NCBI GenBank assembly: GCA_018713515.1
Contig: DVOO01000002.1
Location: 1-64,000, forward strand
Reading direction: 5' to 3'
DNA from: Candidatus Scatomonas pullistercoris
GTDB taxonomy: Bacteria > Bacillota > Clostridia > Lachnospirales > Lachnospiraceae
Length of the DNA: 64,000 nucleotides
The translations under genes and the position numbers were made by a program. Each line of letters begins with the position of its first letter. Positions within the stretch are counted from its first letter, which is position 1. Positions 16,525-24,732 of this stretch are shown one piece after another. The notes under the pieces were generated by a model. That model had not been told where the DNA came from and did no database searches. It saw only the letters and a list, made by a program, of their open reading frames with translations.

Positions 16525-17145
16525 ATGGAAAATAGAAAGAGCCGGATCGGCATTATGGGCGGCACCTTCGATCCCATTCATGTGGGACATCTGATTCTCG
16601 GTGAGGCCGCCTATCAGCAGTTTCAGCTTCAGAAGGTATGGTTCCTGCCCTCGGGCAATCCGCCCCATAAGAGGAACCGGGAGGGAAGAGCTACGGATGA
16701 GCAGCGGGTAGAGATGGTTCGGAGAGCCATTTCCACAAATCCCCATTTTTCGCTGTCTCTGATAGAAATGTATGAAGATGGCTACAGCTATACGTACCGC
16801 ACCCTGGAGCAGCTGAAGGAGCAGTATCCGGAAACAGAGTTTTATTTCATTATCGGCGCGGATTCCCTGTTCAGCTTTGACAGCTGGAGAGAACCGCAGC
16901 GCATTGCGGATGCCTGTCATCTGGTGGCGGCGGTCAGAAATCAGATTCCCTCGGAAAGGCTGGATGCGGCGCTCCAGTCCATGAGCCGCAGATATCACAG
17001 TTCTTTTCTGAAGCTGGATACTCCGAATCTGGATATTTCTTCCGCGCATCTAAGAAAGATGATTCGAAATAAGGAATCTGTAAAGTATTTTTTGCCGGAT
17101 TCGGTCATTGCGTATATTCAGGAACAGCATATATACGGGAGTTGA
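16525..17145 (+). CDS. nadD: Nicotinate-nucleotide adenylyltransferase
   Basis: NadD adenylates nicotinate mononucleotide in NAD synthesis. The nucleotidyltransferase motif GTFDPIHVGH lies at 13-22, and the second motif SSAHLR is near 176. It has 206 residues. I favour the ATG at 16525, which has AAAGAGG eight bases upstream, over a TTG at 16507 overlapping the yhbY stop. It is six bases from yqeK, the usual neighbour. Confidence 0.95.
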   Translation: MENRKSRIGIMGGTFDPIHVGHLILGEAAYQQFQLQKVWFLPSGNPPHKRNREGRATDEQRVEMVRRAISTNPHFSLSLIEMYEDGYSYTYRTLEQLKEQYPETEFYFIIGADSLFSFDSWREPQRIADACHLVAAVRNQIPSERLDAALQSMSRRYHSSFLKLDTPNLDISSAHLRKMIRNKESVKYFLPDSVIAYIQEQHIYGS

Positions 17146-17151
17146 AAAAAT

Positions 17152-17736
17152 ATGGAATTTTCTTATGAAAAAGCTGAAAAGCGTCTGAGAAAAGAACTGG
17201 ATCCCGGAAGATACCGCCATACCATGGGTGTATCCTATACGGCGGCCTGCCTGGCCATGGTTCACAGCGGAGATGTGGAGAAGGCGCAGATTGCCGGTCT
17301 TCTGCATGACTGCGCAAAGTGTATTTCCAATGACAAGCAGATTATCTGCTGCAGAAAAGCCGGGATTGTCGTTACTGATTTTGAAAGAAAAAATCCATTC
17401 CTGCTTCATGCAAAGCTGGGGTCTTATCTGGCCGAAACAGTGTATGGAATCAAGGATTCGGAGATACTGAACGCGATTACCTGGCACACCACGGGAAAAC
17501 CGCGGATGACTCTGCTGGAAAAGATTATCTATATCGCGGATTATATGGAACCCAACCGGTATAAAGCTCCGAATCTGGCGGAAATCCGCAGGCTGGCTTT
17601 TCAGGATCTCGATCAGTGTATGTACCAGATTCTGGAGGATACAGTCGGGTATTTAAAGAAAGACCCGAAGACCATGGATGTTACCACGGAAGCCGCCTAT
17701 CAGTTTTATAAGCAGAAAGTAAAAAAGGAAGGTTAA
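17152..17736 (+). CDS. yqeK: HD-domain Ap4A hydrolase YqeK
   Basis: The HD superfamily metal ligands are visible: His23, His52-Asp53, His86, His112 and Asp130. YqeK enzymes split diadenosine tetraphosphate symmetrically to ADP. It has 194 residues. The conserved nadD-yqeK-rsfS order is kept. It was probably once annotated as a nicotinate adenylyltransferase partner because of this linkage. Confidence 0.92.
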   Translation: MEFSYEKAEKRLRKELDPGRYRHTMGVSYTAACLAMVHSGDVEKAQIAGLLHDCAKCISNDKQIICCRKAGIVVTDFERKNPFLLHAKLGSYLAETVYGIKDSEILNAITWHTTGKPRMTLLEKIIYIADYMEPNRYKAPNLAEIRRLAFQDLDQCMYQILEDTVGYLKKDPKTMDVTTEAAYQFYKQKVKKEG

Positions 17737-17744
17737 GCACAGAG

Positions 17745-18095
17745 ATGTCAGATGCAAAAAAAATGGTAAAATTGTGCGTACACGCACTGGAAGAAAAAAA
17801 AGCAGCCGATATCCGTGTACTGGATATTGAAAAGATCACAACCATCGCCGATTATTTTATCATTGCCAGCGGATCCAACCGGAATCAGGTGCAGGCCATG
17901 GCAGACAGCGTAGAAGAGGAGATGGGAAGAGCCGGATTCCAGGCCAAGAATGTGGAAGGCTATCGGAACGCGAACTGGATTCTTCTGGATTACGGCGATG
18001 TAGTACTGCATATTTTTGACGAGGAAAACCGTCTTTTCTATGATCTGGAACGGATCTGGCGTGATGGGACAGAGGTGGACAAGGATGCCTTCTGA
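17745..18095 (+). CDS. rsfS: Ribosomal silencing factor RsfS
   Basis: This 116-residue Iojap-family protein binds uL14 and blocks subunit joining under starvation. The segments VLDIEKITTIADYFIIASGSN-type (I see DIEKITTIADYFIIASG) and NWILLDYGDVVLHIFDEENR-type (WILLDYGDVVLHIF) are diagnostic. It is the last gene of the obg run and is followed by a strong hairpin shared with lexA. Confidence 0.95.
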   Translation: MSDAKKMVKLCVHALEEKKAADIRVLDIEKITTIADYFIIASGSNRNQVQAMADSVEEEMGRAGFQAKNVEGYRNANWILLDYGDVVLHIFDEENRLFYDLERIWRDGTEVDKDAF

Positions 18096-18150
18096 TTCCG
18101 GAAGCATCCGACAGAACTTGCAGCCATAATCCCTTTGTTTGAAAGAAAAG

Positions 18151-18197
18151 AAAATCACAGGAGACGCCTGAGAAATCGGGAATCCCTGTGATTTTTT
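18151..18197. terminator. Bidirectional terminator between rsfS and lexA
   Basis: Arms at 18151-18161 (AAAATCACAGG) and 18185-18195 pair perfectly over 11 bp, with T-rich sequence on the right and A-rich on the left, so it can serve both the rsfS operon and the convergent lexA gene. Confidence 0.8.
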
Positions 18198-18212
18198 CGC
18201 GCAGGGAAAAAG

Positions 18213-18866
18213 TCAGTTCATAAAACGCAGAACGCCGATGACCTTTCCCAGGATCTTGAGATCGCCTTTTACAATAATGGGATCCATATAGTCGTTTTCC
18301 GGCTGCAGACGGTAATAGCCGTCCTCCCGGTAAAAGGTCTTGACCGTTGCGGAGTCCTCCACCAGCGCCACCACCATCTCTCCGTTTCCGGCATTTTCCT
18401 TCTGTTCAACCAGAACGTAATCTCCATCCAGTATCCCTGCATTGACCATGCTTTCCCCTTTGACCCGCAGAAGGAATGTGGGGTTATTGGGAAGCTTATC
18501 CACCGGGAAGGGAAAATAGGACTCGATCTGTTCCACGGCAAGCAAAGGCTGGCCGGCAGCCACCTGGCCGATGACAGGGATACTGGCCAGTTCCGGCTGA
18601 GGATTCTCTGTGCCGGAAATCCTCCGGATCCGCTGTGCCTGAAATTCCTCATCAAGAATCTCTATGGCCCGGGGCTTTGTGGCGTCCTTCTTGATATATC
18701 CGTTCTTCTCCAGCGCTTCCAGATGCGCGTGGACGGAAGAGGTCGACTTCAGATGAACCGCCTCGCAGATCTCGCGGACAGAAGGCGGATAACCGCGCTC
18801 CAGAATCTCTTTCTTTAAATATTCCAGGATTACTTCCTGCTTTTTGGAAATAGGGCCTCTGGTCAT
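18213..18866 (-). CDS. lexA: LexA SOS repressor
   Basis: The winged-helix DNA-binding domain covers about 1-65 (YPPSVREICEAVHLKSTSSV). The self-cleavage site is Ala104-Gly105 (AAG), with the catalytic Ser139 (GESM) and Lys176 (TVKTF) in the C-terminal peptidase. The 217-residue product starts at the ATG at 18866, with CAGGAGGTTC upstream. The frame is open further upstream, but that DNA is the operator region. It is divergent from the yneA-like gene, and operators between them imply autorepression. Confidence 0.97.
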   Translation of the reverse strand: MTRGPISKKQEVILEYLKKEILERGYPPSVREICEAVHLKSTSSVHAHLEALEKNGYIKKDATKPRAIEILDEEFQAQRIRRISGTENPQPELASIPVIGQVAAGQPLLAVEQIESYFPFPVDKLPNNPTFLLRVKGESMVNAGILDGDYVLVEQKENAGNGEMVVALVEDSATVKTFYREDGYYRLQPENDYMDPIIVKGDLKILGKVIGVLRFMN

Positions 18867-18908
18867 TAAGGAACCTCCTGATGCACACTTGATAATAAAG
18901 ATATAAGT

Positions 18909-18937
18909 ATAATAGCATACTTTGAAGTGCAATGCAA
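18909..18937 (-). promoter_or_regulatory. lexA promoter (TTGCAT-17-TATTAT)
   Basis: On the minus strand TTGCAT (18932-18937) and TATTAT (18909-18914) are 17 bp apart. A LexA-type box begins 12 bases upstream of the -35. Confidence 0.65.
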
Positions 18938-18948
18938 ACATATTTTCC

Positions 18949-19037
18949 GAACATCTGTTCTCAGAAACAGCTTGACAAACATATGTTTGTATTTTATAAT
19001 AAATCTCATAAAGAACATACGTTCTAAACATATGTTT
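18949..19037. promoter_or_regulatory. Cluster of four LexA-type operators
   Basis: GAACATCTGTTC (18949-18960) and GAACATACGTTC (19013-19024) match the Gram-positive SOS box GAAC-N4-GTTC exactly. CAAACATATGTTTG (18976-18989), a perfect palindrome, lies between the -35 and -10 of the plus-strand promoter, and AAACATATGTTT (19026-19037) lies just downstream of it. The last two are one base off the box core at each end and may be weaker sites. Confidence 0.85.
18972..19000 (+). promoter_or_regulatory. Strong SOS promoter (TTGACA-17-TATAAT)
   Basis: Both hexamers are perfect consensus (18972-18977 and 18995-19000) with 17-bp spacing. The promoter reads into the LysM gene at 19061 and is overlapped and flanked by LexA-type boxes, so tight repression with high output on DNA damage is expected. 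Confidence 0.85.
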
Positions 19038-19060
19038 GCTTCACAAGGGGGATTTATTCT

Positions 19061-19396
19061 ATGAGGACAGGAAAACACAGTGTGAAAAAGATAAGGGGAT
19101 TCTGCTTTTTACTTCTGATTCTGGGTATTCTGGGAATTGCCGTGTTTCGCTTTACGGCAGAAACAGCCAGCGCCGGCGGAAACCGGCCGGAGCCGCGGTA
19201 TAAGTATTACACCAGCATTCAGATTGCCTACGGGGACAGTTTATGGAGCATTGCGGAGGAATACAGAACGGCTGAATATGCGGATATTTACTCGTACATA
19301 GAAGAAGTTATGGAGATCAACCATCTGTCCAGCGACCGTCTGCAGGCCGGGGATAAGCTTTGTATTCCGTATTATTCGTCAGAATTTAAAGAATGA
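19061..19396 (+). CDS. yneA: LysM membrane protein, YneA-like SOS cell-division suppressor
   Basis: The 111-residue product has one N-terminal membrane anchor (about 11-30) and an extracellular LysM domain (about 50-105, with YGDSLWSIAEEY and LQAGDKLCIPY). YneA of Bacillus has the same layout, is encoded next to lexA, and halts division during SOS. The operator-covered consensus promoter supports the assignment. AGGGGG lies nine bases before the ATG. The gene is followed by a terminator. Confidence 0.85.
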   Translation: MRTGKHSVKKIRGFCFLLLILGILGIAVFRFTAETASAGGNRPEPRYKYYTSIQIAYGDSLWSIAEEYRTAEYADIYSYIEEVMEINHLSSDRLQAGDKLCIPYYSSEFKE

Positions 19397-19465
19397 CAGG
19401 CAGAGATAAAAAACAGACAGATACAGGCACGAATTGGGTATCAGACGGTAACAGCCAGGGGAAAG

Positions 19466-19513
19466 TGAGGGGAACGGGATTTCCGATAAGGGAATGGCGT
19501 TCCCCTCATTATT
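19466..19513 (+). terminator. Intrinsic terminator after the yneA-like gene
   Basis: Perfect 11-bp arms at 19466-19476 and 19498-19508 are followed by TTATTTAT. The remainder of the 19397-19630 gap holds the promoter of the next gene. Confidence 0.7.
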
Positions 19514-19531
19514 TATCGCTGCAGGAGCTGC

Positions 19532-19560
19532 TTGACAAAACACGGGAAATTCTGTATTCT
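19532..19560 (+). promoter_or_regulatory. Promoter of the tyrosine recombinase (TTGACA-17-TATTCT)
   Basis: TTGACA (19532-19537) and TATTCT (19555-19560) are separated by 17 bp. I see no LexA box in it, so the recombinase seems to be expressed apart from the SOS pair. Confidence 0.65.
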
Positions 19561-19630
19561 GATAAGGTAATCTATTCCAAAAACCTGTGTTTTCCGAATA
19601 GATTAGATATTGCAGAAAGGAATGATTCTT

Positions 19631-20692
19631 ATGGATTCCAAACGCGTTACCTACCATGCGCAGACGGATCAGGCCAACACGCTGAAGCTGCGGGAGGTTC
19701 TGAGGACTCTTCCGCCCTTTGCGTCAGATTTTTTCCGTGCGGCCGCCAATACGACGGCTGCCAGCACACGCATAAAATATGCTTACGATATACGGATTTT
19801 CTTTCAGTTTTTAACCTCCGAAAATCCTGTATTCCGCGGCACTGCCATTGAGGATCTGCAGATCTCCGTACTGGACCGGATTACTGCCATGGATATTGAG
19901 GAATATATGGATTATCTGAAGGCGTACCGGGATCCTGACGGCCAGTATATCACAAACGGCGAGAAAGGCCTGAAACGGAAAATGTCTGCCCTCCGCTCTT
20001 TTTATGCCTACTACTATAAGCATGAGATGATTCGGACAAACCCTACTCTTCTGGTGGATATGCCGAAACTGCATCAAAAGGCGATTGTGCGTCTGGACGC
20101 GGATGAGGTAGCCCGCCTCCTGAACTATATGGAGGAATGCGGACAGTCTCTGACGGGTCAGCAGAAGGTGTACTATGAAAAGACGAAAGAACGAGACATT
20201 GCGCTGATTACGCTTCTTCTCGGAACCGGTATCCGTGTTTCCGAGTGCGTGGGACTGGATGTGGAGGATGTGGATTTCCGCAACAACGGCATTAAGGTTA
20301 CCCGCAAGGGAGGAAACGAAATGATTGTTTACTTCGGCGATGAGGTACGCCGGGCTCTGCTGAATTATCTGGAGGTGCGCCGGGGGATTACCCCTCTGTC
20401 CGGCCATGAACACGCACTCTTCTACTCCACACAGAGAAAACGGATTGGTGTAAAGGCGGTGGAAAATCTTGTAAAAAAATACAGCAGTCATATTACCACC
20501 ACAAAAAAGATTACTCCCCATAAGCTCAGAAGCACTTACGGCACTGCACTGTATCAGGAGACAGGTGATATTTATCTCGTGGCGGATGTTCTGGGGCATA
20601 AGGATGTGAACACAACGAAGAAGCATTACGCGGCGCTGGATGATTCCAGGCGGCGCATGGCCGCCAGAGCTGTACATCTTCGGGAAGATTAG
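19631..20692 (+). CDS. Tyrosine recombinase (XerC/D-like site-specific recombinase)
   Basis: The 353-residue protein has an N-terminal SAM-like core-binding domain (about 25-140) and a complete catalytic set: Arg202, Lys226, His297, Arg300, His323 and nucleophile Tyr333. GAAAGGA nine bases upstream supports the ATG at 19631 over an upstream TTG or ATG. There is no excisionase, attachment repeat or cargo gene around it, so a chromosomal XerC/D-type role in dimer resolution is more likely than phage integration. A residual integrase of a lost element is the alternative. Confidence 0.85.
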   Translation: MDSKRVTYHAQTDQANTLKLREVLRTLPPFASDFFRAAANTTAASTRIKYAYDIRIFFQFLTSENPVFRGTAIEDLQISVLDRITAMDIEEYMDYLKAYRDPDGQYITNGEKGLKRKMSALRSFYAYYYKHEMIRTNPTLLVDMPKLHQKAIVRLDADEVARLLNYMEECGQSLTGQQKVYYEKTKERDIALITLLLGTGIRVSECVGLDVEDVDFRNNGIKVTRKGGNEMIVYFGDEVRRALLNYLEVRRGITPLSGHEHALFYSTQRKRIGVKAVENLVKKYSSHITTTKKITPHKLRSTYGTALYQETGDIYLVADVLGHKDVNTTKKHYAALDDSRRRMAARAVHLRED

Positions 20693-20696
20693 AAAA

Positions 20697-20735
20697 CGCA
20701 GAAGCTTACATAAATAAATTACGTAAACTTCTGCG
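20697..20735. terminator. Hairpin between convergent genes
   Basis: Eight-base perfect arms (20697-20704 and 20728-20735) enclose a loop that can pair further (TTAC with GTAA). There is no long T run on either side, so it is a weak bidirectional terminator candidate for the recombinase gene and the convergent AI-2E gene. Confidence 0.45.
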
Positions 20736-20771
20736 CCTGCACAGCCGCTACACATCTTTTTGGGAGCCCGC

Positions 20772-22106
20772 TCATTTTTTCGGCTTTGTGTCTGTATCTT
20801 CTTCCTGTTTCCCGCCTGAGCGGCGGAAGGTAAATGCCTCTTCCTTGCGTATTTCTCTTCCGCGGTTTGTGCGGACCGCCTCATGGCTCTCTTCATCAAT
20901 GTGATCCAGGCCTTTATAAAACTCCTGTTCTTTTGGCAGCTTTCTGGACTCCAGGCGGCTTTCGATAAAATGGCGTACAATGGTACAGATAACTGCAAAC
21001 AGGGGAACACCGATCAGCATGCCCGGTATGCCGAAAAGTCCGCCGAATATCATGATGGCAATCAGCACCATAAGGCTGCTCATGCCTGTGGAATCGCCAA
21101 GAATGCGGGGCGCGATAAAGTTTCCGTCTATCTGCTGAAGGACAAATATGAAAATTACGAAGTACAGGGCCTGAATGGGATTAACCATAAAGATAAGGAC
21201 AGCACTGGGAATCGCTCCCAGGTAGGGTCCGAAAAACGGTATAAAATTGGTTGCGCCCACAACAACGCTGATCAGAAGCGCGTAGGGCATTCCCAGAATC
21301 AGAAGGCCGATATAGCACCACACGGCAATATTCAGAGAATCCAGGGTCATGCCGATGATATACTTTCCGAAGGTCGCGTCTATATACTGGCAGTCCCGGA
21401 TGATCTGGTTGGCTCTTTTGGTCCTGCATACCGCGTACAGCCCCTTTTTCGCGTTGGCAATCAGTGATTCCTTGCTGTATAAAACGTATATGGAAACAAT
21501 AATGCCCAGGATAAAATTTTTAAGGAAATTAATGACTCCCAGCAGTCCGCTGGAAAGATTCCGGAGCAGATTGTTCAGCTGCGGAAGCAGATCCTGATTC
21601 ATCCACCCTTCAGCTCTGGAAGAAAAATTGGCGATCAGATTGTTTATGGTGTCTTCCATTTCCGGGTTATTCTGGAAGAAGGAAGAAATCCACTCCTGAA
21701 TATTATCTATATACCGGGGAAAATTTTCCACAATACTGACAATGCTGTTGAACAGCTGTGGGATCAGCAGAGCAAGCAGCAGGTAAATAGCAAAAATAAA
21801 AAGAAACAGCGAAATCAGAATGCTGGCCAGGCGAATGGCCTTCTCCCCTTTTCGGGCATACTGGATTTTCAGTTTTTGGAGAAGCTTTAAGAAGAGCTTT
21901 GTCTCAATCAGACGTACCAGAGGCCACATAACATAGGCGATCAGCAGGCCGATAATCAGCGGCATCAGAATGGAAATAATCAGGTTAAAACCTCTGCGCA
22001 GAGAATCCATGTGAAAAATTACGAAGTAAAACAGAATGGACGCTGCAAGGGCAAGAAACAGGGTCAGTCCCCAGTATAGATATTTTTTGTCAGGTCTAAA
22101 TTTCAT
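20772..22106 (-). CDS. AI-2E family transporter (permease)
   Basis: This 444-residue membrane protein has the layout of the AI-2E/PerM family: paired N-terminal helices (about 10-33 and 40-62), a long central loop with amphipathic helices, and a C-terminal block of several helices including IGMTLDSLNIAVWCYIG and GVPLFAVI. Members export autoinducer-2, act as sodium/proton exchangers, or have unknown substrates. The very C-terminus is charged and cytoplasmic. It is divergent from the TtcA-like gene with separate promoters. Confidence 0.85.
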   Translation of the reverse strand: MKFRPDKKYLYWGLTLFLALAASILFYFVIFHMDSLRRGFNLIISILMPLIIGLLIAYVMWPLVRLIETKLFLKLLQKLKIQYARKGEKAIRLASILISLFLFIFAIYLLLALLIPQLFNSIVSIVENFPRYIDNIQEWISSFFQNNPEMEDTINNLIANFSSRAEGWMNQDLLPQLNNLLRNLSSGLLGVINFLKNFILGIIVSIYVLYSKESLIANAKKGLYAVCRTKRANQIIRDCQYIDATFGKYIIGMTLDSLNIAVWCYIGLLILGMPYALLISVVVGATNFIPFFGPYLGAIPSAVLIFMVNPIQALYFVIFIFVLQQIDGNFIAPRILGDSTGMSSLMVLIAIMIFGGLFGIPGMLIGVPLFAVICTIVRHFIESRLESRKLPKEQEFYKGLDHIDEESHEAVRTNRGREIRKEEAFTFRRSGGKQEEDTDTKPKK

Positions 22107-22139
22107 GATTTCAGCTACTCCATTATCTTTGTTGTCTAT

Positions 22140-22168
22140 ATTGTACCAATCCTGCCCGGATAATACAA
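22140..22168 (-). promoter_or_regulatory. Promoter of the AI-2E transporter gene (TTGTAT-17-TACAAT)
   Basis: On the minus strand TTGTAT (22163-22168) and TACAAT (22140-22145) are 17 bp apart, directly back to back with the plus-strand promoter at 22176. Confidence 0.6.
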
Positions 22169-22175
22169 TTAAATA

Positions 22176-22204
22176 TTTACAAGGTCTTCGACATCTTATA
22201 TAAT
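22176..22204 (+). promoter_or_regulatory. Promoter of the TtcA-like gene (TTTACA-17-TATAAT)
   Basis: TTTACA (22176-22181) and consensus TATAAT (22199-22204) lie 17 bp apart, with GGAGGT at 22242-22247 preceding the ATG at 22257. Confidence 0.65.
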
Positions 22205-22256
22205 AAAATTCGCTGCTGCCCCCAGAGGCGCAGAGCGGTCGGGAGGTGTTTAAATA

Positions 22257-22991
22257 ATGAAATTACAGCAGCTTCTCAGCCTGACGCGCAAGGCTGTGGA
22301 TGAATATCAGATGATCGAGGCGGGTGACTGCATCGCTGTGGGGATTTCCGGTGGAAAAGACAGCCTTACGCTGCTTCACGCGCTGCACGGTCTTATGCGT
22401 TTTTACCCAAAGCCATTTTCCATTCATGCGGTCACGGTAAATCTTGGCTTTCCGGAGGCGGATTATACGCCGGTGCAGAGACTGTGCGAGGAGCTTCAGG
22501 TACCCTATACGGTTGTGGATACGGAAATCGCCCAGATAATTTTTCAGCAGCGGAAGGAAAGCAATCCCTGCTCTCTGTGTGCAAAAATGCGAAAAGGGGC
22601 CCTGAACGAGGCGGTAAAAAAAATCGGATGCGGCAAAGTTGCCTATGCGCATCACCGGGATGACCTGGTGGAAACCATGCTGCTCTCTCTCATCTATGAA
22701 GGCAGATTCCACTGCTTTTCTCCAAAGACATACCTGGATCGTACAGATCTCTGGGTGATCCGTCCGCTGATGTTTGTGTCCGAAGCGGATGTCATAGGGT
22801 TCAGGAATCAGCATCAGCTTCCGGTTGTCCAGAATCCATGTCCCGCCGATGGATACACCAGAAGACAGTATGTCAAGGAACTGCTGGCGGATCTGAACCG
22901 GGCGGAACCGGGGGTCAAGGAGCGCATGTTTTCTGCGATTCTGAATGGCCAGATAGCCGGATGGCCGCCGCGGACGCCCCGTGTGCGGTAA
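22257..22991 (+). CDS. TtcA-family tRNA thiolation (2-thiocytidine) ATPase
   Basis: The PP-loop SGGKDS at 31-36 binds ATP for adenylation of the target base. Cys105 and Cys108 (PCSLC) plus Cys195 (NPCPADG) correspond in arrangement to the three cysteines that hold the 4Fe-4S cluster in E. coli TtcA. The protein has 244 residues, somewhat shorter than E. coli TtcA. It likely inserts sulfur at C32 of tRNA, although related enzymes modify other bases. It is transcribed alone and followed by a hairpin. Confidence 0.82.
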   Translation: MKLQQLLSLTRKAVDEYQMIEAGDCIAVGISGGKDSLTLLHALHGLMRFYPKPFSIHAVTVNLGFPEADYTPVQRLCEELQVPYTVVDTEIAQIIFQQRKESNPCSLCAKMRKGALNEAVKKIGCGKVAYAHHRDDLVETMLLSLIYEGRFHCFSPKTYLDRTDLWVIRPLMFVSEADVIGFRNQHQLPVVQNPCPADGYTRRQYVKELLADLNRAEPGVKERMFSAILNGQIAGWPPRTPRVR

Positions 22992-22994
22992 ATC

Positions 22995-23040
22995 CACAGG
23001 AAAAGCTGCCGTCCGTTTTCCGGTGGCAGCTTTTCCTGTG
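22995..23040. terminator. 16-bp perfect hairpin after the TtcA-like gene
   Basis: Arms at 22995-23010 and 23025-23040 are exact reverse complements around a 14-base loop. A/T-rich blocks lie within the stem rather than after it. It separates two convergent genes and could serve both. Confidence 0.65.
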
Positions 23041-23057
23041 TATCCAGTGATGGATGC

Positions 23058-23720
23058 TTACGCGTCCTTATGGGAATCTACTGTAAAGATTGCCCGTTTG
23101 TATCCGCTCTCTTTTTTGTTGACGATAGCCTGCAGAAGATCCACCGTTCCGTCAATGCCAAACTGGCCGCTGTCCAGACATACATGGTAGCTCTCCATCT
23201 CGCCCCACTTCTTGCAGGTGTAATAATTGTAATAGCTTGCGCGGTTTTTGTCGACTTTTGCAATGATATCTTTGGCTTTGCTGTCGCTGACAGAATTAAG
23301 GGCCGCGATTCTGCGCACCCGCTTTCTCAGATCCGCATGGACAAAAACGCTGATGCAGTTTGGAAAAGCTTCCAGCGCATAATCCGCGCACCGTCCAATA
23401 AAAACGCAGGGCCCTTCCTTGGCCAGTGTTTTTATTGTGTCAAACTGCGCCAGAAAAACCTTCTGATTCAGGGGCATATCGGAAAGAACATTGGATGAAT
23501 ATCCGTAGGAATATGTATCCATGACCAGTGAGTAGAGAAAGCTGCTGGTATGTCTTTTTTCATTTGCTTCAAAAATCTCTTTGGCGAGGCCGCTGTCTTT
23601 GGAGGCCCGTTCCAGCAGTTCTTTGTCATAGCAGGGTATATTCAGAGCCTTGGCCAGTTCCATCCCTATCTCACGTCCTGCGCTGCCGTGCTGGCGGCTG
23701 ATCGTAATAATTGTATTCAT
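23058..23720 (-). CDS. Cytidylate-kinase-like family protein
   Basis: The 220-residue protein begins with ITISRQHGSAGREIG, the variant nucleotide-binding loop of the cytidylate-kinase-like family, which is distinct from true Cmk. Basic residues in RKRVRRIA and DKNRASYYNYY would contact phosphates. The ATG at 23720 is preceded by GAAAGGAG; a longer frame upstream lacks such a site. Substrate is unknown. These proteins are common in Lachnospiraceae. It stands alone at the 3' end of the long minus-strand series. Confidence 0.8.
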   Translation of the reverse strand: MNTIITISRQHGSAGREIGMELAKALNIPCYDKELLERASKDSGLAKEIFEANEKRHTSSFLYSLVMDTYSYGYSSNVLSDMPLNQKVFLAQFDTIKTLAKEGPCVFIGRCADYALEAFPNCISVFVHADLRKRVRRIAALNSVSDSKAKDIIAKVDKNRASYYNYYTCKKWGEMESYHVCLDSGQFGIDGTVDLLQAIVNKKESGYKRAIFTVDSHKDA

Positions 23721-23796
23721 ACATGCTCTCCTTTCTGATACAGCTTTCAAAAACTAATATAATTATAATGCAAATTGATTGAAAAGTACATACGAT

Positions 23797-24714
23797 TTAC
23801 GAAAGAATTTTTAAAAGCCTTTCAAAATAAGGGGGAAGAGGCGCGGTGAATTCCAGGTACTCTCCCGTCCTCGGATGCAGAAAACCCAGAACCATGGCGT
23901 GCAGAACCTGTCCCTGAAGGTTGGGCACCGGACATTTTTTTGGACCGTACAGAGAATCTCCGAGGATGGGGTGGCCGATACTGGCCAGATGGGCCCGGAT
24001 CTGATGCGTGCGTCCCGTTTCCAGACGGCATTCAATATAGGAAAAGCCCCGCAGCCGCTGCAGCACCGTTACGTGTGTGACAGCCGGCTTTCCGTTTTTC
24101 ACATTCACAGCCATTTTTTTCCGGTCTGTGGGATGCCGGCCGATGTCTCCCCGCACGGTAAAAGCATCCTCTTTAAAATGGCCATGAGCGATAGCTCTGT
24201 AGCGCCGGGTGATGCTGTGTACGGCAAGCTGATCTGCCAGAGAGCGGTGGGCGGCATCGTTTTTGCAGATTACCAGCGCACCGGTTGTATCTTTATCGAT
24301 GCGGTGGACAATTCCCGGGCGGAGTACGCCGTTGATTCCGGACAGACTTCCGCGGCAGTGGTATAAAAGTGCGTTGACCAGTGTGTGCTCATAATGTCCG
24401 GCGGCAGGATGGACCACCATATCTTTCGGCTTATTGACCACAAGAATATCCGTATCCTCATATAAAATCTCCAGGGGAATATTCTCCGGAAGAATTTCCG
24501 GTTCCTGCTCCGCCGGCACATCTACAAGGATGTTTTCACCGCCGCGGATGCGGTAATTTGCTTTGGCAGGAGTTCCGTCTGCGGTCACCCGGCCCTCCTT
24601 CAGCAGTTTCTGCAGATAAGAACGGGAAAATTCCTGCAGGCACTCTGCCAGATACCGGTCAATTCTTTTGCCCGCATCTTCCGCTTCCGCTGTAAATTCT
24701 CTTTTCTGCGTCAT
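23797..24714 (-). CDS. rluD: RluD-family 23S rRNA pseudouridine synthase
   Basis: An S4 domain at about 15-75 is followed by the RluA-type catalytic domain with HRIDKDTTG, where Asp140 is the nucleophile. The 305 residues suit RluD, which modifies helix 69 of 23S rRNA. The ATG at 24714 follows GGGAGG with an eight-base gap; a TTG two codons earlier is possible. It lies after lspA, the common order in Firmicutes. Confidence 0.92.
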   Translation of the reverse strand: MTQKREFTAEAEDAGKRIDRYLAECLQEFSRSYLQKLLKEGRVTADGTPAKANYRIRGGENILVDVPAEQEPEILPENIPLEILYEDTDILVVNKPKDMVVHPAAGHYEHTLVNALLYHCRGSLSGINGVLRPGIVHRIDKDTTGALVICKNDAAHRSLADQLAVHSITRRYRAIAHGHFKEDAFTVRGDIGRHPTDRKKMAVNVKNGKPAVTHVTVLQRLRGFSYIECRLETGRTHQIRAHLASIGHPILGDSLYGPKKCPVPNLQGQVLHAMVLGFLHPRTGEYLEFTAPLPPYFERLLKILS

Positions 24715-24732
24715 CTGCAATTCCTCCCGGGC

